From contig PLWV01000008.1 of the NCBI GenBank assembly GCA_003153155.1, forward strand, positions 131,436 to 195,435: DNA of 64,000 bases. Reading direction: 5' to 3'. Shown one piece after another: positions 48,124-58,856 of the stretch. Every line of letters starts with the position of its first letter. Position 1 is the stretch's first letter. Below the pieces are notes generated by a model. That model worked only from the letters and a program-made list of their open reading frames with translations. It made no database searches and was not told where the DNA came from. The stretch comes from Gallionella sp. GTDB taxonomy: Bacteria > Pseudomonadota > Gammaproteobacteria > Burkholderiales > Gallionellaceae. The position numbers were made by a program, and so were the translations under genes.

Positions 48124-49092
48124 TCACTTTATCTGCTCGGATTTTTTCCAGCCTGCTCCTGGGTTAAATGTCGTGATTGCTGCTGCGACGGTTTTCGTAT
48201 TCTGACCCAGATCCTTCTCGTAGATCACACCATCGTGATTGACCAGAAAGCTCGTGACTCCCGATGCGCCGTAACGTGCCGGATACGCGATGACAGCAAA
48301 CCCGCCGATCATCTTGCCTTTAACCAAGTAATGTCGCGCACCGTCCGGTGCGTCTTCTCCCTGGCCGGTCAGAATGCGGTAGTAGTAACCGTGATAGGGC
48401 TCGCGCCGCAACACGCCTGGGCGCGCATATCCCTCATCGGCAGCGGCGGCAAGCAGCGCGCCGAGCGGACTCGGCGCTTCGTTCGCCTTGGTCGGCCAAT
48501 ACAATCCGTCGCGTTTGGCAGGGCTGCTGGTGAACCGAGACGCATAGACCGGAACACTGCCGCTATCGGAGTGCCGCGCCGCATACTCGCGTTCCGCATC
48601 GACAATCGCCAAGCACACCTGCATCGTCTCGAGTTCGTTGCGGCCGATTCGCCGCTTGAGTATTTCATCCTCGCCCTTGACCGTGTCGAAGCGCCAGCCG
48701 TCAGGATACTTGACCAACGGGATCGGCATCGGCCATTCGTCCTTTCCGATGACGAGGGTCGCTTGCGCTTCGCTTTCAAGCACCACTTTGTTGGCCTCGT
48801 CGTAGGCTTTGCTGAACACCACGCGGCTGTGCGCGTCGGCGACCGCGTCGCCCGAACTGAGGAGCTTGCTGCCCTCGGGTCCGAAGATGGCGCGCAATGC
48901 GGATACGTCGTTCGCCTTCACGGCCTTTATCAACGCAGTGACACCCGCCTGCGGGGATTCAAAGTATTGCTGCGACGCCGCCGCGAAGGACTCCGCCGGC
49001 GCGATGAATGCCAGTCCCAATGCGCAAATGATGGTTCGCGCGTTGAGCCGGCATGTGCTCATGCGCCAAAATATTGTTTGCGAAATATTCAC
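48124..49092 (-). CDS. DUF2950 secreted protein
   Basis: 322 aa if started at the GTG at 49092, which has a strong GGGAGG seven bases upstream; longer frames to 49194 lack ribosome sites. A signal peptide lies near ALGLAFIAPAESFAAAS. The body shows SPQAGVTALIKAVKANDVSA, LRAIFGPEGSKLLSSGDAVA, DGWRFDTVKGEDEILKRRIG, and the C-terminal YHGYYYRILTGQGEDAPDGA with GGFAVIAYPARYGASGVTSF and LVNHDGVIYEKDLG, which define DUF2950. Function unknown. It is followed in the usual way by a DUF3300 gene; the pair often occurs together. Confidence 0.88.
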   Translation of the reverse strand: MNISQTIFWRMSTCRLNARTIICALGLAFIAPAESFAAASQQYFESPQAGVTALIKAVKANDVSALRAIFGPEGSKLLSSGDAVADAHSRVVFSKAYDEANKVVLESEAQATLVIGKDEWPMPIPLVKYPDGWRFDTVKGEDEILKRRIGRNELETMQVCLAIVDAEREYAARHSDSGSVPVYASRFTSSPAKRDGLYWPTKANEAPSPLGALLAAAADEGYARPGVLRREPYHGYYYRILTGQGEDAPDGARHYLVKGKMIGGFAVIAYPARYGASGVTSFLVNHDGVIYEKDLGQNTKTVAAAITTFNPGAGWKKSEQIK

Positions 49093-49200
49093 TACCTGTT
49101 CCTCCCGTTTGCACTGCATGTTGAGGTCATTAACCGTTGCATTTTCGTATTCCATTTGCCGCGTATGCTGGGGATGTTCGGCTGCCAACGGCACCGGGCT

Positions 49201-50319
49201 TCAATGATCCGCCCGACGCGATGACCCGCGCGATGACGCAGGCGCAGAAGATTTGCCCGATAAGCTGGCATGGCCGCGCGCGCTAAAACTACGCGCGTCG
49301 GCACCGCGCCCGACATTCTCGAAAGCATGCGCCCTTGGTTCAACGAACGGTTGGCTCACGCTCCGCGGCGCCATCGTTTCCCGTGTTTCAGGCAAGCGGG
49401 CCCTTACGACAGGTTCCGTCGGTAAGCGATTGCCGGGTTCGCCAGGACGCGCGTTTACTGACGGCTCATGTCCACGAAACTCCGCGCGCGACGCAGGTGT
49501 TGCAGCACCGCGACCGACTTGCCGATTCAGCGACGCGTCACGATATGGCACCCCGTGACGATGCCCCGGGTCGTGCTGCCATGGATGACCATCGTCCAAA
49601 TGCCGATGGTCGTGAGTGTAGACGCGGTGGGTGCGCCAATCCCACGACCCGAAAAAGAAATCGGCACCGATGCCAATACCGATGCCCCATGCGAATCCGC
49701 CATTCCAGTCATAGCCCGCCCATGGCGCCCAGAACACAGGCGGATAATCCGGCCACCACCAGGATCCGTAGACCACCGCTGGGTCGTAGTACGGCACATA
49801 TACCACGTCGGGATTCGCCGCCGCGACTTCGATGCTGTCGTCCGATTGGGTTACTTGGATTTGCGAGTTGGAACTCAGATTGCCGGCCTCCTGCGCTTTT
49901 TGGCGCAGCTTCTGAACCGTGTCCATCACTTGCGATTGTTGCGCGAGAAACGCATCACCCAAGCGTTCGGTCCACTCGATTTTTTGGTCCAGAGTTTGCA
50001 GCACTTGCGGGAAGGCGACCAGCGATTTAATGCTCGGATCCCAATCCCGGCTGTCTACAGCCTGAACCGCCGCATCGCCCTTAAGCGCGGGATTGGCGCT
50101 CGACCAGCGCGCCGCCTCGACGACCTCCAACGGATAGGTCGCCGCCATCAAAATCTGCGATATCAAGGAGTCCGGATACAGCGCGATCGGCGCCAGTATC
50201 TGATCCAGCTCCTGTTGCGAGAATGTCGGATTGTCCTCTGCGGGCGGTACGATCTGGGCGAACGCCCCCATCAGAACCAGCAGCAGCGAAAAGATAAGAT
50301 ACTTTGCGTACTTTTTCAT
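49201..50319 (-). CDS. DUF3300 secreted protein
   Basis: 372 aa. A signal peptide (MKKYAKYLIFSLLLVLMGAF) precedes the DUF3300 region: LDQILAPIALYPDSLISQIL, AATYPLEVVEAARWSSANPA, DSRDWDPSIKSLVAFPQVLQ and DVVYVPYYDPAVVYGSWWWP. A low-complexity C-terminus with many Arg, Pro, His and Ser follows. Function unknown; secreted or envelope-associated. It lies upstream of the DUF2950 gene on the same strand (108 bases apart), a known companion arrangement. Confidence 0.9.
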   Translation of the reverse strand: MKKYAKYLIFSLLLVLMGAFAQIVPPAEDNPTFSQQELDQILAPIALYPDSLISQILMAATYPLEVVEAARWSSANPALKGDAAVQAVDSRDWDPSIKSLVAFPQVLQTLDQKIEWTERLGDAFLAQQSQVMDTVQKLRQKAQEAGNLSSNSQIQVTQSDDSIEVAAANPDVVYVPYYDPAVVYGSWWWPDYPPVFWAPWAGYDWNGGFAWGIGIGIGADFFFGSWDWRTHRVYTHDHRHLDDGHPWQHDPGHRHGVPYRDASLNRQVGRGAATPASRAEFRGHEPSVNARPGEPGNRLPTEPVVRARLPETRETMAPRSVSQPFVEPRAHAFENVGRGADARSFSARGHASLSGKSSAPASSRGSSRRADH

Positions 50320-50462
50320 AAATAGCCTATCTATATGGACAAAGCTGGCGACCTAACTTCACTTACAAAAGTTGCACTTCCGAGTTGAATCCACCTAATA
50401 CAAGACGAGTACTTTTGCCATGGTAGGCCTCCTGTGGTTGAGAGTTGTCGTGACCGGGCGGT

Positions 50463-51074
50463 TTACATCGGCGGCTTCATGCCGTCCTTGCCGATCAGGA
50501 TGCGCTGTGCCGTCAGGCTGCCGTCGGCGGCTTGCTGTGTGATGATGAATACCTGCGCACCGGCCTTGAGCACCGACTTGTCGACGGGCTTAAAGGTGAC
50601 GATGGGCACGCCCTGCGGCACGATGATCTTCTGGCTGCCGCCTTTGTAGCTGAGCGTCAGTTCCTTGCCATTGTTGGTGTTTACGATTGCATCAACGTTG
50701 GCGTTGGTCATGCTGGAGCCGGGTTCGAGGTCCCAATCGTAATGACCTTCCCCGGTGCCCCTCTGTGCCTCCGGAAACAGATGCACTTCGCGCGCCTGCA
50801 GAGGTGTTCCTGGCCCCTTCTGGATCGCGGTCACGCCGACGAAGCTGCCTTGTTTGATGTCGCTCATCCTGAGTGTGGACAGAGCGTTGATTTTGGTGTT
50901 GTCGGTGACATTCACCTTCAAATCCTTGCCTTCACGTGTCTTCACCTGAAGTTCATGGTTGTCGAAGCCGGTAACGGCGCCCCGTATTCTCATGGTGGGC
51001 TGCGACTGTGCCAGCGCATTCACCAGGCCAAAAAAAATCGTGCCCACTAACAGCAGCGCTTTAACTTTGTTCAT
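50463..51074 (-). CDS. secreted beta-rich protein (DUF5666-like)
   Basis: 203 aa from the ATG at 51074 (MNKVKALLLVGTIFFGLVNA) with GGGGAG upstream; the longer frame to 51254 has no signal or ribosome site. Signal peptide ends NALAQS. The mature domain has RIRGAVTGFDNHELQVKTRE, GKDLKVNVTDNTKINALSTL and SDIKQGSFVGVTAIQKGPGT, the OB-fold-like repeat pattern of DUF5666, plus ELTLSYKGGSQKIIVPQGVP. Envelope protein of unknown role. Upstream of the DUF3300 gene on the same strand but 143 bases away. Confidence 0.78.
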   Translation of the reverse strand: MNKVKALLLVGTIFFGLVNALAQSQPTMRIRGAVTGFDNHELQVKTREGKDLKVNVTDNTKINALSTLRMSDIKQGSFVGVTAIQKGPGTPLQAREVHLFPEAQRGTGEGHYDWDLEPGSSMTNANVDAIVNTNNGKELTLSYKGGSQKIIVPQGVPIVTFKPVDKSVLKAGAQVFIITQQAADGSLTAQRILIGKDGMKPPM

Positions 51075-51541
51075 AATGTGCTCCCCGAGATGCCACTTTG
51101 ATGAAGGTAAAGCATACTGCGAACGGGCTGGATTTTCAATACATGATTCCAAGTATTGTTCGGCTACTCCATGCCTCCATTGGGTGTTGCACGCGGATTT
51201 GAATTCGCGTGCAAGAATGAACTTGGGTATAGAAAGCTGACTATCTCTGCACATGGACGAGCCACTGGAAATTCACCTGCTCGTAATCCTCGCCCTCCGC
51301 CAGCAGGAAGGAAGACTTGTTGTGATCGTCATGGGCAATTAGCCCAATATAATCATCTAGCCTAGGATCCAACGTACAAACCAGCATCGCTGCCGAATCA
51401 AGTCGGGACAATCCATCTCCTAGAGATTTGAGCGCCTGCTTCTGGCCGACTGCTGCTGGTCAGTTCCGGATCGAATTTGACATCGTGTGGAGGGCCGAGT
51501 CCAATAGGAGCCTGGAAACTCTATGGGTAGTAAGGATCACG
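51075..51541. other. 467-base divergent promoter interval
   Basis: Separates the leftward secreted protein gene from the rightward HD-GYP gene. Overlapping small frames (for example 51156-51365) have no ribosome site or domain. I could not find an operator or a repeat in it. Confidence 0.45.
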
Positions 51542-52300
51542 ATGGATAAACAAGCTTCTCCTACGTTGGCGCCTGCCGGCTTCGCTGCCGTCTGTGCCGA
51601 ATGCGGCGCGGCTTCTCACGACCGGCAATATGTCCGCTTACTCGATCGTCACACCTGTGAGCATTGCCTCCTGAATTCCCGCAAGCGCCTCGGCGGTCTG
51701 GAAAATGACCCTTATGAGATGTTCGTCGAATCCCTCGCCGAAGCCCTGGACTTGAGAGAGCGGGAAACCGGACTTCATTCCAAGCGGGTCGCGACGCATA
51801 CGCTGCTCTTGGCAGCGCATCACTATAAAAGGGTAAGCGATCTCCGGGAAGTCTATTGGGGCAGTCTGCTCCACGACATCGGGAAGATCGGCGTGCCGGA
51901 TGCCGTACTCCTGAAGCCAGGACCGTTGTCGGATAAGGAATGGCACATCATGCGGGAGCATCCGCACAATGGTTATCTCCTCCTGCAGAATCTACCTTTC
52001 CTCTCCATGGCTGCGGATATCGTTCTATGTCACGAGGAACGTTTCGATGGCTCAGGCTACCCGGCAGGGCTCAAGGGTGAGGAAATTCCGCTGGCAGCAA
52101 GGCTCTTCGCCGTCATCGACACCCTCGACGCCATGACCTTCAATCGTCCCTACCGCAAGGCGGTACCCTTTGACACCGCCAAGGCGGAAATCCTGCGCAT
52201 GGCCGGTAGCCAATTCGATCCCAAGGCGGTGGACACTTTCCTTCGCGAAGAGGCTGCGTTGCGGGAAATGGCCGCCATGGAGTTCCCCTCGGCTAAATAG
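51542..52300 (+). CDS. HD-GYP domain protein with N-terminal zinc ribbon
   Basis: 252 aa from the ATG at 51542 (MDKQASPTL) with AAGGAT upstream; the longer frame is not supported. The N-terminus has a two-CxxC zinc ribbon (CAECGAASHDRQYVRLLDRH then TCEHCLL). The HD-GYP catalytic domain has HSKRVATHTLLLAAHH, SLLHDIGKIGVPDAVLLKPG, REHPHNGYLLLQ and HEERFDGSGYPAGLKGEEIP. This is a probable c-di-GMP phosphodiesterase. It lacks a receiver or PAS domain; the ribbon could be the regulatory input. Confidence 0.9.
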   Translation: MDKQASPTLAPAGFAAVCAECGAASHDRQYVRLLDRHTCEHCLLNSRKRLGGLENDPYEMFVESLAEALDLRERETGLHSKRVATHTLLLAAHHYKRVSDLREVYWGSLLHDIGKIGVPDAVLLKPGPLSDKEWHIMREHPHNGYLLLQNLPFLSMAADIVLCHEERFDGSGYPAGLKGEEIPLAARLFAVIDTLDAMTFNRPYRKAVPFDTAKAEILRMAGSQFDPKAVDTFLREEAALREMAAMEFPSAK

Positions 52301-52603
52301 CGCTCCGTGACAATGCCCTCCCGTTGGCTTCCCGTGTGCCGGCGTCCGTAAAACAACCCCAATATACTGGACAGTCAGGGTTCGACCTGAACGGCCGCTT
52401 CACAGAGCTGACTTCCACGACCGGCAGCAGCCGACCCACAGCAGCCAATCGGCTTTGATTTTACGCTTCCAGAAAGCCGCTATTCACCAAGTTCAGCAAA
52501 CGACACGTTGCGGTCATTCGAGATTCCAGAAAGCGGGCGCATAATGTCTTAACTTTGTTGCATCAGCCAGCAGCGCTGCATGCGCAAGAAATGGAAGGAG
52601 CAC
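52301..52603. other. 303-base interval without a gene
   Basis: Between the HD-GYP gene and the terminator of the leftward barrel gene. It has no frame of note. Base content is mixed and I see no repeat; a part may be the HD-GYP terminator, which I could not pinpoint. Confidence 0.45.
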
Positions 52604-52632
52604 CAAAAAAATAGCCGGGACAGTGCCCGGCC
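52604..52632 (-). terminator. intrinsic terminator of the outer-membrane barrel gene
   Basis: On the minus strand GCCGGG-CACTGT-CCCGGC is followed by a run of seven T after TA. It begins 26 bases after the stop codon of the barrel gene at 52658-53230. A textbook Rho-independent terminator. Confidence 0.88.
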
Positions 52633-52657
52633 ATGCCTATCTTTAGAGACGAATAAA

Positions 52658-53230
52658 TCAGAACTTGAGTACAACACCAGCGGAAAGCAGTGTTACTTTG
52701 GTGGTACCAGTGGTATTGGCATCTCCAACCGTACCCAATCCTTCATATTGGGCACGAACGGCAACGCTCTTGGTAAAGTCATATTGCGCACCGATGCCAT
52801 AAGCAAGACTGGTCCTGGTGGCATTGACATTAGCTACTCCGCCCGAGAGCTTAATTTCTGTCCGGGCAATCCCTAGTTTTCCGATCAAGGAAAATGCATT
52901 CCCGAGAGGGAAAGTGCCGGTTCCCGAAACCTGAAAACTGCTAAGCTGCCAATCTTCTGACAATGCACCCAGCGTTCCTGCACTTTCCTTGCCATAAGCC
53001 GCGTAACTGACTTCCGCTCCCCACATCGGAACAAACTGGTAACCACCCGCAATCCGGTAAAGAGTAGCAGTATCCTTGCATCCCGTTACACCTGCCGGTA
53101 AACCGGTACAGGCATCCTTTGCCTTTGCTTGCCCAAGATCAAGTGCCCCATAATAACCGTCCGCCATGGCTGGTGAAACTGCCGCACCAAATATCAGTGC
53201 TGCCGCAAGAACTTTAGAGTTAATTAACAT
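52658..53230 (-). CDS. small outer-membrane beta-barrel protein
   Basis: 190 aa from the ATG at 53230 (MLINSKVLAAALIFGAAVSP) with GGGGGAG upstream. The signal peptide ends AMADGYYG. The mature part has alternating hydrophobic strands (YGALDLGQAKAKDACTGLPA, LYRIAGGYQFVPMWGAEVSY, FSLIGKLGIARTEIKLSGGV, LAYGIGAQYDFTKSVAVRAQ) and ends in VVLKF, the C-terminal Phe that BAM recognises. OmpA-like or OmpW-like 8-strand barrel; ends with an intrinsic terminator. Two cysteines in the first loop (DACTGLPAGVTGCKD) could form a disulphide. Confidence 0.88.
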   Translation of the reverse strand: MLINSKVLAAALIFGAAVSPAMADGYYGALDLGQAKAKDACTGLPAGVTGCKDTATLYRIAGGYQFVPMWGAEVSYAAYGKESAGTLGALSEDWQLSSFQVSGTGTFPLGNAFSLIGKLGIARTEIKLSGGVANVNATRTSLAYGIGAQYDFTKSVAVRAQYEGLGTVGDANTTGTTKVTLLSAGVVLKF

Positions 53231-53451
53231 TTTGATTACTCCCCCAAGAAAATTAATTGAACCCATAATAACTGGGCGAATTCATCTTACTACCGTCCCG
53301 CATATATGCAACATGAACGAACTAAATATTATTGATGGATGACCGCTATGGAGAACATTTTCGACCGTCCGTTTCTGGCACTGAGCAGAGCCCCGTAGTA
53401 TCAAGTTCGATGCCTGAAAGCTGCCATTCAAACAGGGATGCTTTATTCTGA

Positions 53452-53919
53452 TTACACCAAACGTTTTGATCTTGCTCTGTCAACTCGGGTAATCAAGTCA
53501 TCTGTTACCTGATTCCTGGCGAACGGATTGATCGTAAATGGCCTGATCGGAGAGAATGATATTTCCTCTCCAAACTTTCCGGGCTTTACCAGCCTTAGTG
53601 TGACTCGCGGAGGATTCACAAGCACCGTTGCACTAACGTTTATGATGTCAGAGAGAGGCACTTTTTCTTCTTCGCCGTGATTCCTAACTAGGAGAAAATC
53701 TCCATAGTCATATACTTCATCAACAAGATCCCATACAAGCTTCTTCATCATGAAATAACCGAAAATTGCCATCAAGCAAGGAACGACAATAGCAATCGGA
53801 GCTCTTTCATAAGCTCTTGACACGATCATTATGACCATAACGAATGCAAGAATCCCGAACCATAGAGCAGGAAATACGTTCTTTGTAATGAACAGATAAT
53901 TCGAGGATATCTTTTTCAT
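53452..53919 (-). CDS. 155-aa membrane protein with PH-like C-terminus
   Basis: Two N-terminal helices (FPALWFGILAFVMVIMIVSR and PIAIVVPCLMAIFGYFMMKK) are followed by a soluble strand-rich part (YDYGDFLLVRNHGEEEKVPL then SDIINVSATVLVNPPRVTLR). A short basic tail ends VDRARSKRLV. The general shape (two helices plus PH-like domain) is seen in bacterial membrane PH-domain proteins, but the identity is not established. Confidence 0.65.
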   Translation of the reverse strand: MKKISSNYLFITKNVFPALWFGILAFVMVIMIVSRAYERAPIAIVVPCLMAIFGYFMMKKLVWDLVDEVYDYGDFLLVRNHGEEEKVPLSDIINVSATVLVNPPRVTLRLVKPGKFGEEISFSPIRPFTINPFARNQVTDDLITRVDRARSKRLV

Positions 53920-54164
53920 GTTCCTGATTAACTCTGGAGAAATATTTTGTTGCTGAGTGTCTGCTCATGGCACCAACCAGAATGTCGTGACATGAAATAC
54001 GTTGCCCGAAAGCGGTCGGTCACCACGGTCTGCTCTTGGCACGTATTTAGACAATCGTGTTTGGTTAAGACAGCCATCCTCTTGATGGCATTAGAGCGGA
54101 CTAAAACGGACAGTGTTGGTCAGATCAAGTATGAATTACTACACTTTATCCATGAATGCTGTAA

Positions 54165-54256
<92 letters not shown>

Positions 54257-54321
54257 GGGTGAGTCAACAAATAGCGGCGCGCATTCTACCAGCAACCTCC
54301 AATTTCGTGCAGAATGTCCAC

Positions 54322-55707
54322 ATGCGGAACCCGACTCGATGTGTGCAAACAGTACTGGTCAGCTTATGCCTGTTGCTGGCTGCCTGTGATCAACAGGTTC
54401 CGCCATGGAATGCCGGCAAGCTGGTGGTGGTGGTTCCGGAAACCGCACAGGGGCCGGAGGCGGAATTTGAGCGCGAATTGGCACGATTGTTCGCCGAGCA
54501 ATTGCATGTCACGCTCGAAACGGTTCCGCTGCCGCAAGAGGAAGTGCTTACCGCGTTACGCAGACACCAGGCACATCTTGCTGCCGCTCCGCTGCGTAGC
54601 GAGAGCAACCCTGCCGCGCTGCAGTTTGGCCCCAGCTACCAGAGTGTGCGCGAATTGGTGGTATGTAATGGCGATAGACCTCCCATAAAAAATCTTGCTG
54701 ATCTGGCGGGTAGAAAATTGGCGGTGACGGCCGGATCGGCTCATGAGGTGGCACTGCGCGAGGCACGGACAAATTTGCCCTCGTTGCAATGGCAAACTCG
54801 TCACAAGCTCACCACGCAAGACCTATTGGCCGAGGTCGGCGAAGGCACCCTGGATTGCGCGGCTGCCAATGAACTGCAGCTTGACGATGCACGCAACTAT
54901 CACCCCAATCTGGTCGCCGAACTTGATATTGCCCCGCCTTCCAAACTCGCCTGGGGATTCCCCGAGGATGCTGATCCCGGCTTGCTCGAACAAGTACAAA
55001 TTTTTTTCACCGGCATCCAGCAAGACGGCACGCTGCATCGCTTGCTGGATCGTTACTACGGTTACAACAACCGGCTGCGCAAGATGGATGCTGCCGCCTT
55101 CATCACCGGAATCAATAAAGTCCTGCCGCATTTCCGCCGCATGTTTGAGGAAGCCGCCACGCTTACCGGAGAGGACTGGCGACTGTTGGCGGCGCTGGCT
55201 TATCAGGAATCGCAGTGGAAACCGCTCGCCACCTCTTACACCAATGTGCGCGGCATGATGATGCTGACCGGGGATACCGCCGACCGGATGAAGGTAAGCA
55301 ATCGACTGGATGCGCGCGAAAGCATCCGCGCCGGCGCAAAATATCTGCTGCTGCTCAAGGAACAAATGCCGGGTCGCATCCCGGAACCTGATCGCACCTG
55401 GCTGGCACTGGCCGCCTACAATCAGGGCTATGGTCATCTGGAAGATGCGCGCATTCTGACCAGCCGCGCCGAATTGAACCCGGACAGTTGGTCAGACGTG
55501 AAAAAATGGATGCCGCTGCTGAACCGGCCAAATTATTACAGCACACTGAAACACGGTTATGCGCGCGGCGGCGAGGCGGTGATTCTGGTGGAAAGCATCC
55601 GCAGCTACTATGACATGCTCAAGCGACTGGAACCCGGCCAACCGGTAGCCGTGCCGGAGGAAGTTTCATATCGACTGGTAGAGCCGATGCAACGCTTGTT
55701 ACCCTAG
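54322..55707 (+). CDS. mltF: MltF-like membrane-bound lytic transglycosylase
   Basis: 461 aa from the ATG at 54322 (MRNPTRCVQTVLVSLCLLLA) with a lipobox at LLLAAC. First domain: a solute-binding-protein-like region (LVVVVPETAQGPEAEFEREL and LAGRKLAVTAGSAHEVALRE). Second: a lysozyme-like transglycosylase domain with LLAALAYQESQWKPLATSYT (catalytic Glu in YQES), NVRGMMMLTGDTADRMKVS, AAYNQGYGHLEDARIL. This is the MltF architecture: outer-membrane lipoprotein that cuts murein glycans. It lies close to the tRNA-Ser gene, divergent. Confidence 0.93.
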   Translation: MRNPTRCVQTVLVSLCLLLAACDQQVPPWNAGKLVVVVPETAQGPEAEFERELARLFAEQLHVTLETVPLPQEEVLTALRRHQAHLAAAPLRSESNPAALQFGPSYQSVRELVVCNGDRPPIKNLADLAGRKLAVTAGSAHEVALREARTNLPSLQWQTRHKLTTQDLLAEVGEGTLDCAAANELQLDDARNYHPNLVAELDIAPPSKLAWGFPEDADPGLLEQVQIFFTGIQQDGTLHRLLDRYYGYNNRLRKMDAAAFITGINKVLPHFRRMFEEAATLTGEDWRLLAALAYQESQWKPLATSYTNVRGMMMLTGDTADRMKVSNRLDARESIRAGAKYLLLLKEQMPGRIPEPDRTWLALAAYNQGYGHLEDARILTSRAELNPDSWSDVKKWMPLLNRPNYYSTLKHGYARGGEAVILVESIRSYYDMLKRLEPGQPVAVPEEVSYRLVEPMQRLLP

Positions 55708-56036
55708 TTGTCCTCTGCTGGCTGCCGCTCTTCTAACCGGAGCTCGACGCGCCCCAGTCTTGCTCCTCACGCCTGACTTTTTTCAACATCGCTGCCGAAA
55801 AAATGCCGACAAATTCGCGGTCAGTAGCGGGGTTTTCATGTGCTTCGACCACGGCGATGCCGAACAGATGGACGACCTTATTCCAATTCTCATTAAAAAC
55901 GATAATAATTTCGCCGGATGTCCGAAAAACTTTTGGCCGGGCACCCGTAGGAGCGGGCCATGCCCCCGAGTCTCTTGGTCGCGGGCATGGCCCGCTCCTA
56001 CACACATGCTGTTTTTAATGCGAATTGGAATTACAT
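55708..56036. other. 329-base interval with nested palindromes
   Basis: Between mltF and serS, which converge. It holds a nested inverted repeat (see 55880-56031). Small frames on both strands overlap and have no support. The outer arms AT-rich, inner arms GC-rich. Confidence 0.6.
55880..56031. repeat. nested inverted repeats between mltF and serS
   Basis: Outer arms ATTCCAATTCTCATTAAAAA plus C (55880-55900) and the mirror at 56011-56031 match with one mismatch in 21. Inner arms GTAGGAGCGGGCCATGCCC (55947-55965) and the exact mirror (55983-56001) enclose an 18-base centre. The inner pair belongs to the GTAGGAGCGGGC class of dispersed bacterial repeats. The outer pair resembles a second insertion or a composite element. 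Confidence 0.75.
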
Positions 56037-57416
<1,380 letters not shown>

Positions 57417-57421
57417 TCAAT

Positions 57422-57522
57422 GTAGGTCGGGCTACGCCCACCATGTCGGGCAGTGCGTGGTTGTTGCCGCTTTAGCGGCTTTACAACCACGGCCTGCCCC
57501 TTGCGGGCGCAGCCCGACCTAC
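57422..57522. repeat. inverted repeat between rarA and serS
   Basis: GTAGGTCGGGCTACGCCC (57422-57439) and GGGCGCAGCCCGACCTAC (57505-57522) are inverted partners with one mismatch. The centre has TTGTTGCCGC-TTTA-GCGG-type sub-hairpins (GCCGCTTTAGCGGC). It belongs to the common GTAGGTCGGGCT-class bacterial repeat; it lies exactly in the gap between the two genes and could act as a terminator or stabiliser. Confidence 0.8.
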
Positions 57523-57530
57523 CATTATTT

Positions 57531-58856
57531 TTATTTTTTCTTTTTTGCTGCCGCATCCAGTTCGCGCAGATGCGCCAGCTTCTCCGCGATCTTTGCTTCC
57601 AGCCCATGATCGGTCGGTTGATAAAAACTCACCGGCGGCATGTCATCGGGAAAATAATTTTCACCCGCCGCATAGCCGCCCGCCTCGTTGTGCGCATAAC
57701 GGTAGCCTTTGCCGTAATCGAGCTGCTTCATCAACTTGGTCGGCGCATTGCGCAAATGCAGCGGCACTTCGCGCGAACTATCCTGCGCCACCCAGGCGCG
57801 CGCGGCATTATACGCGACGTACCCGGCATTCGACTTGGGCGCGCAGGCCAGATACAGAATGGCCTGAGCCAGAGCCAGCTCGCCTTCCGGAGAGCCGAGA
57901 CGCTCGTAAGTTTGTGCAGCGTCCTGCGTCAGTTGTATCGCGCGCGGATCGGCCAGGCCGATGTCTTCCCATGCCATGCGCACGATGCGCCGCGCCAGAT
58001 AGCGCGGGTCCGCGCCGCCGTCCAGCATGCGCACCAGCCAGTACAAGGCGGCATCAGGATTGGAGCCACGCACCGATTTGTGCAGCGCGGAAATCTGGTC
58101 GTAGAACGCCTCGCCTCCCTTGTCGAAACGGCGCAAGTTTTGCGCCAGCGTGTTGTCGAGGAACGCGCTGTCTATCCTGCTCACGCCCGCAGTTTTAGCG
58201 GCGGTTTGCAATTGCTCCAACGCATTCAACAAGCGGCGCGCATCGCCGTCGGCGTAACCGATGATGCGTTCGCGCGCGTCATCATCAAACACCAATTCCT
58301 GCAAAGCGGCCTGTCGCGCACGTTCGAACAATTGCGCCAGCTCTTCCGCCGACAAGACATGCAGCACATACACTTGGGCGCGCGACAATAAGGCGTTATT
58401 CACCTCGAACGACGGATTCTCGGTAGTCGCGCCGATGAAGGTCACCAAACCCTGTTCGACGAAAGGCAGAAAGGCATCCTGCTGCGATTTGTTGAAACGA
58501 TGCACTTCGTCCACGAACAGAATGGTGTGACGGCCGCGCTGTTGCAGCACTTGCTGTGCCTGCGCGATGGCCTCGCGAATGTCCTTGACGCCGGACAGCA
58601 CCGCCGATAGCGGCACGAATTCGGCATCGAAGGCCGAGGCCATCAGCCGCGCCAGCGTAGTCTTGCCGACCCCGGGCGGCCCCCACAGGATCATCGAGTG
58701 CAGCTTGCCGGATTGAAATGCCAGACGCAGCGGCCTGCCCTCGCCCAACAAATGCGGCTGGCCGATCACTTCGTCGATGTGCTTGGGTCGCAGGCGTTCC
58801 GCCAGCGGCGCAGCGGCAACATTTTCGGCAAACAGTTCTCGCGTATCGGCAGTCAT
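57531..58856 (-). CDS. rarA: replication-associated recombination protein RarA (MgsA)
   Basis: 441 aa. AAA+ ATPase: Walker [20 protein letters not shown], Walker [21 protein letters not shown], sensor [16 protein letters not shown], and the C-terminal clamp-loader-like region [24 protein letters not shown] [20 protein letters not shown]. The N-terminus ([20 protein letters not shown]) is typical. The C-terminal tail is Lys-rich (LDAAAKKKK). Helps at stalled replication forks. The start overlaps the stop of the glycosyltransferase gene by 4 bases (ATGA), so the two are coupled. Confidence 0.96.
   Translation of the reverse strand: MTADTRELFAENVAAAPLAERLRPKHIDEVIGQPHLLGEGRPLRLAFQSGKLHSMILWGPPGVGKTTLARLMASAFDAEFVPLSAVLSGVKDIREAIAQAQQVLQQRGRHTILFVDEVHRFNKSQQDAFLPFVEQGLVTFIGATTENPSFEVNNALLSRAQVYVLHVLSAEELAQLFERARQAALQELVFDDDARERIIGYADGDARRLLNALEQLQTAAKTAGVSRIDSAFLDNTLAQNLRRFDKGGEAFYDQISALHKSVRGSNPDAALYWLVRMLDGGADPRYLARRIVRMAWEDIGLADPRAIQLTQDAAQTYERLGSPEGELALAQAILYLACAPKSNAGYVAYNAARAWVAQDSSREVPLHLRNAPTKLMKQLDYGKGYRYAHNEAGGYAAGENYFPDDMPPVSFYQPTDHGLEAKIAEKLAHLRELDAAAKKKK

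Noticed and set aside
55877-55905. Fur box (AATTCTCATT)
   Set aside because: Only one half-site matches; the sequence is better explained as an arm of the inverted repeat.
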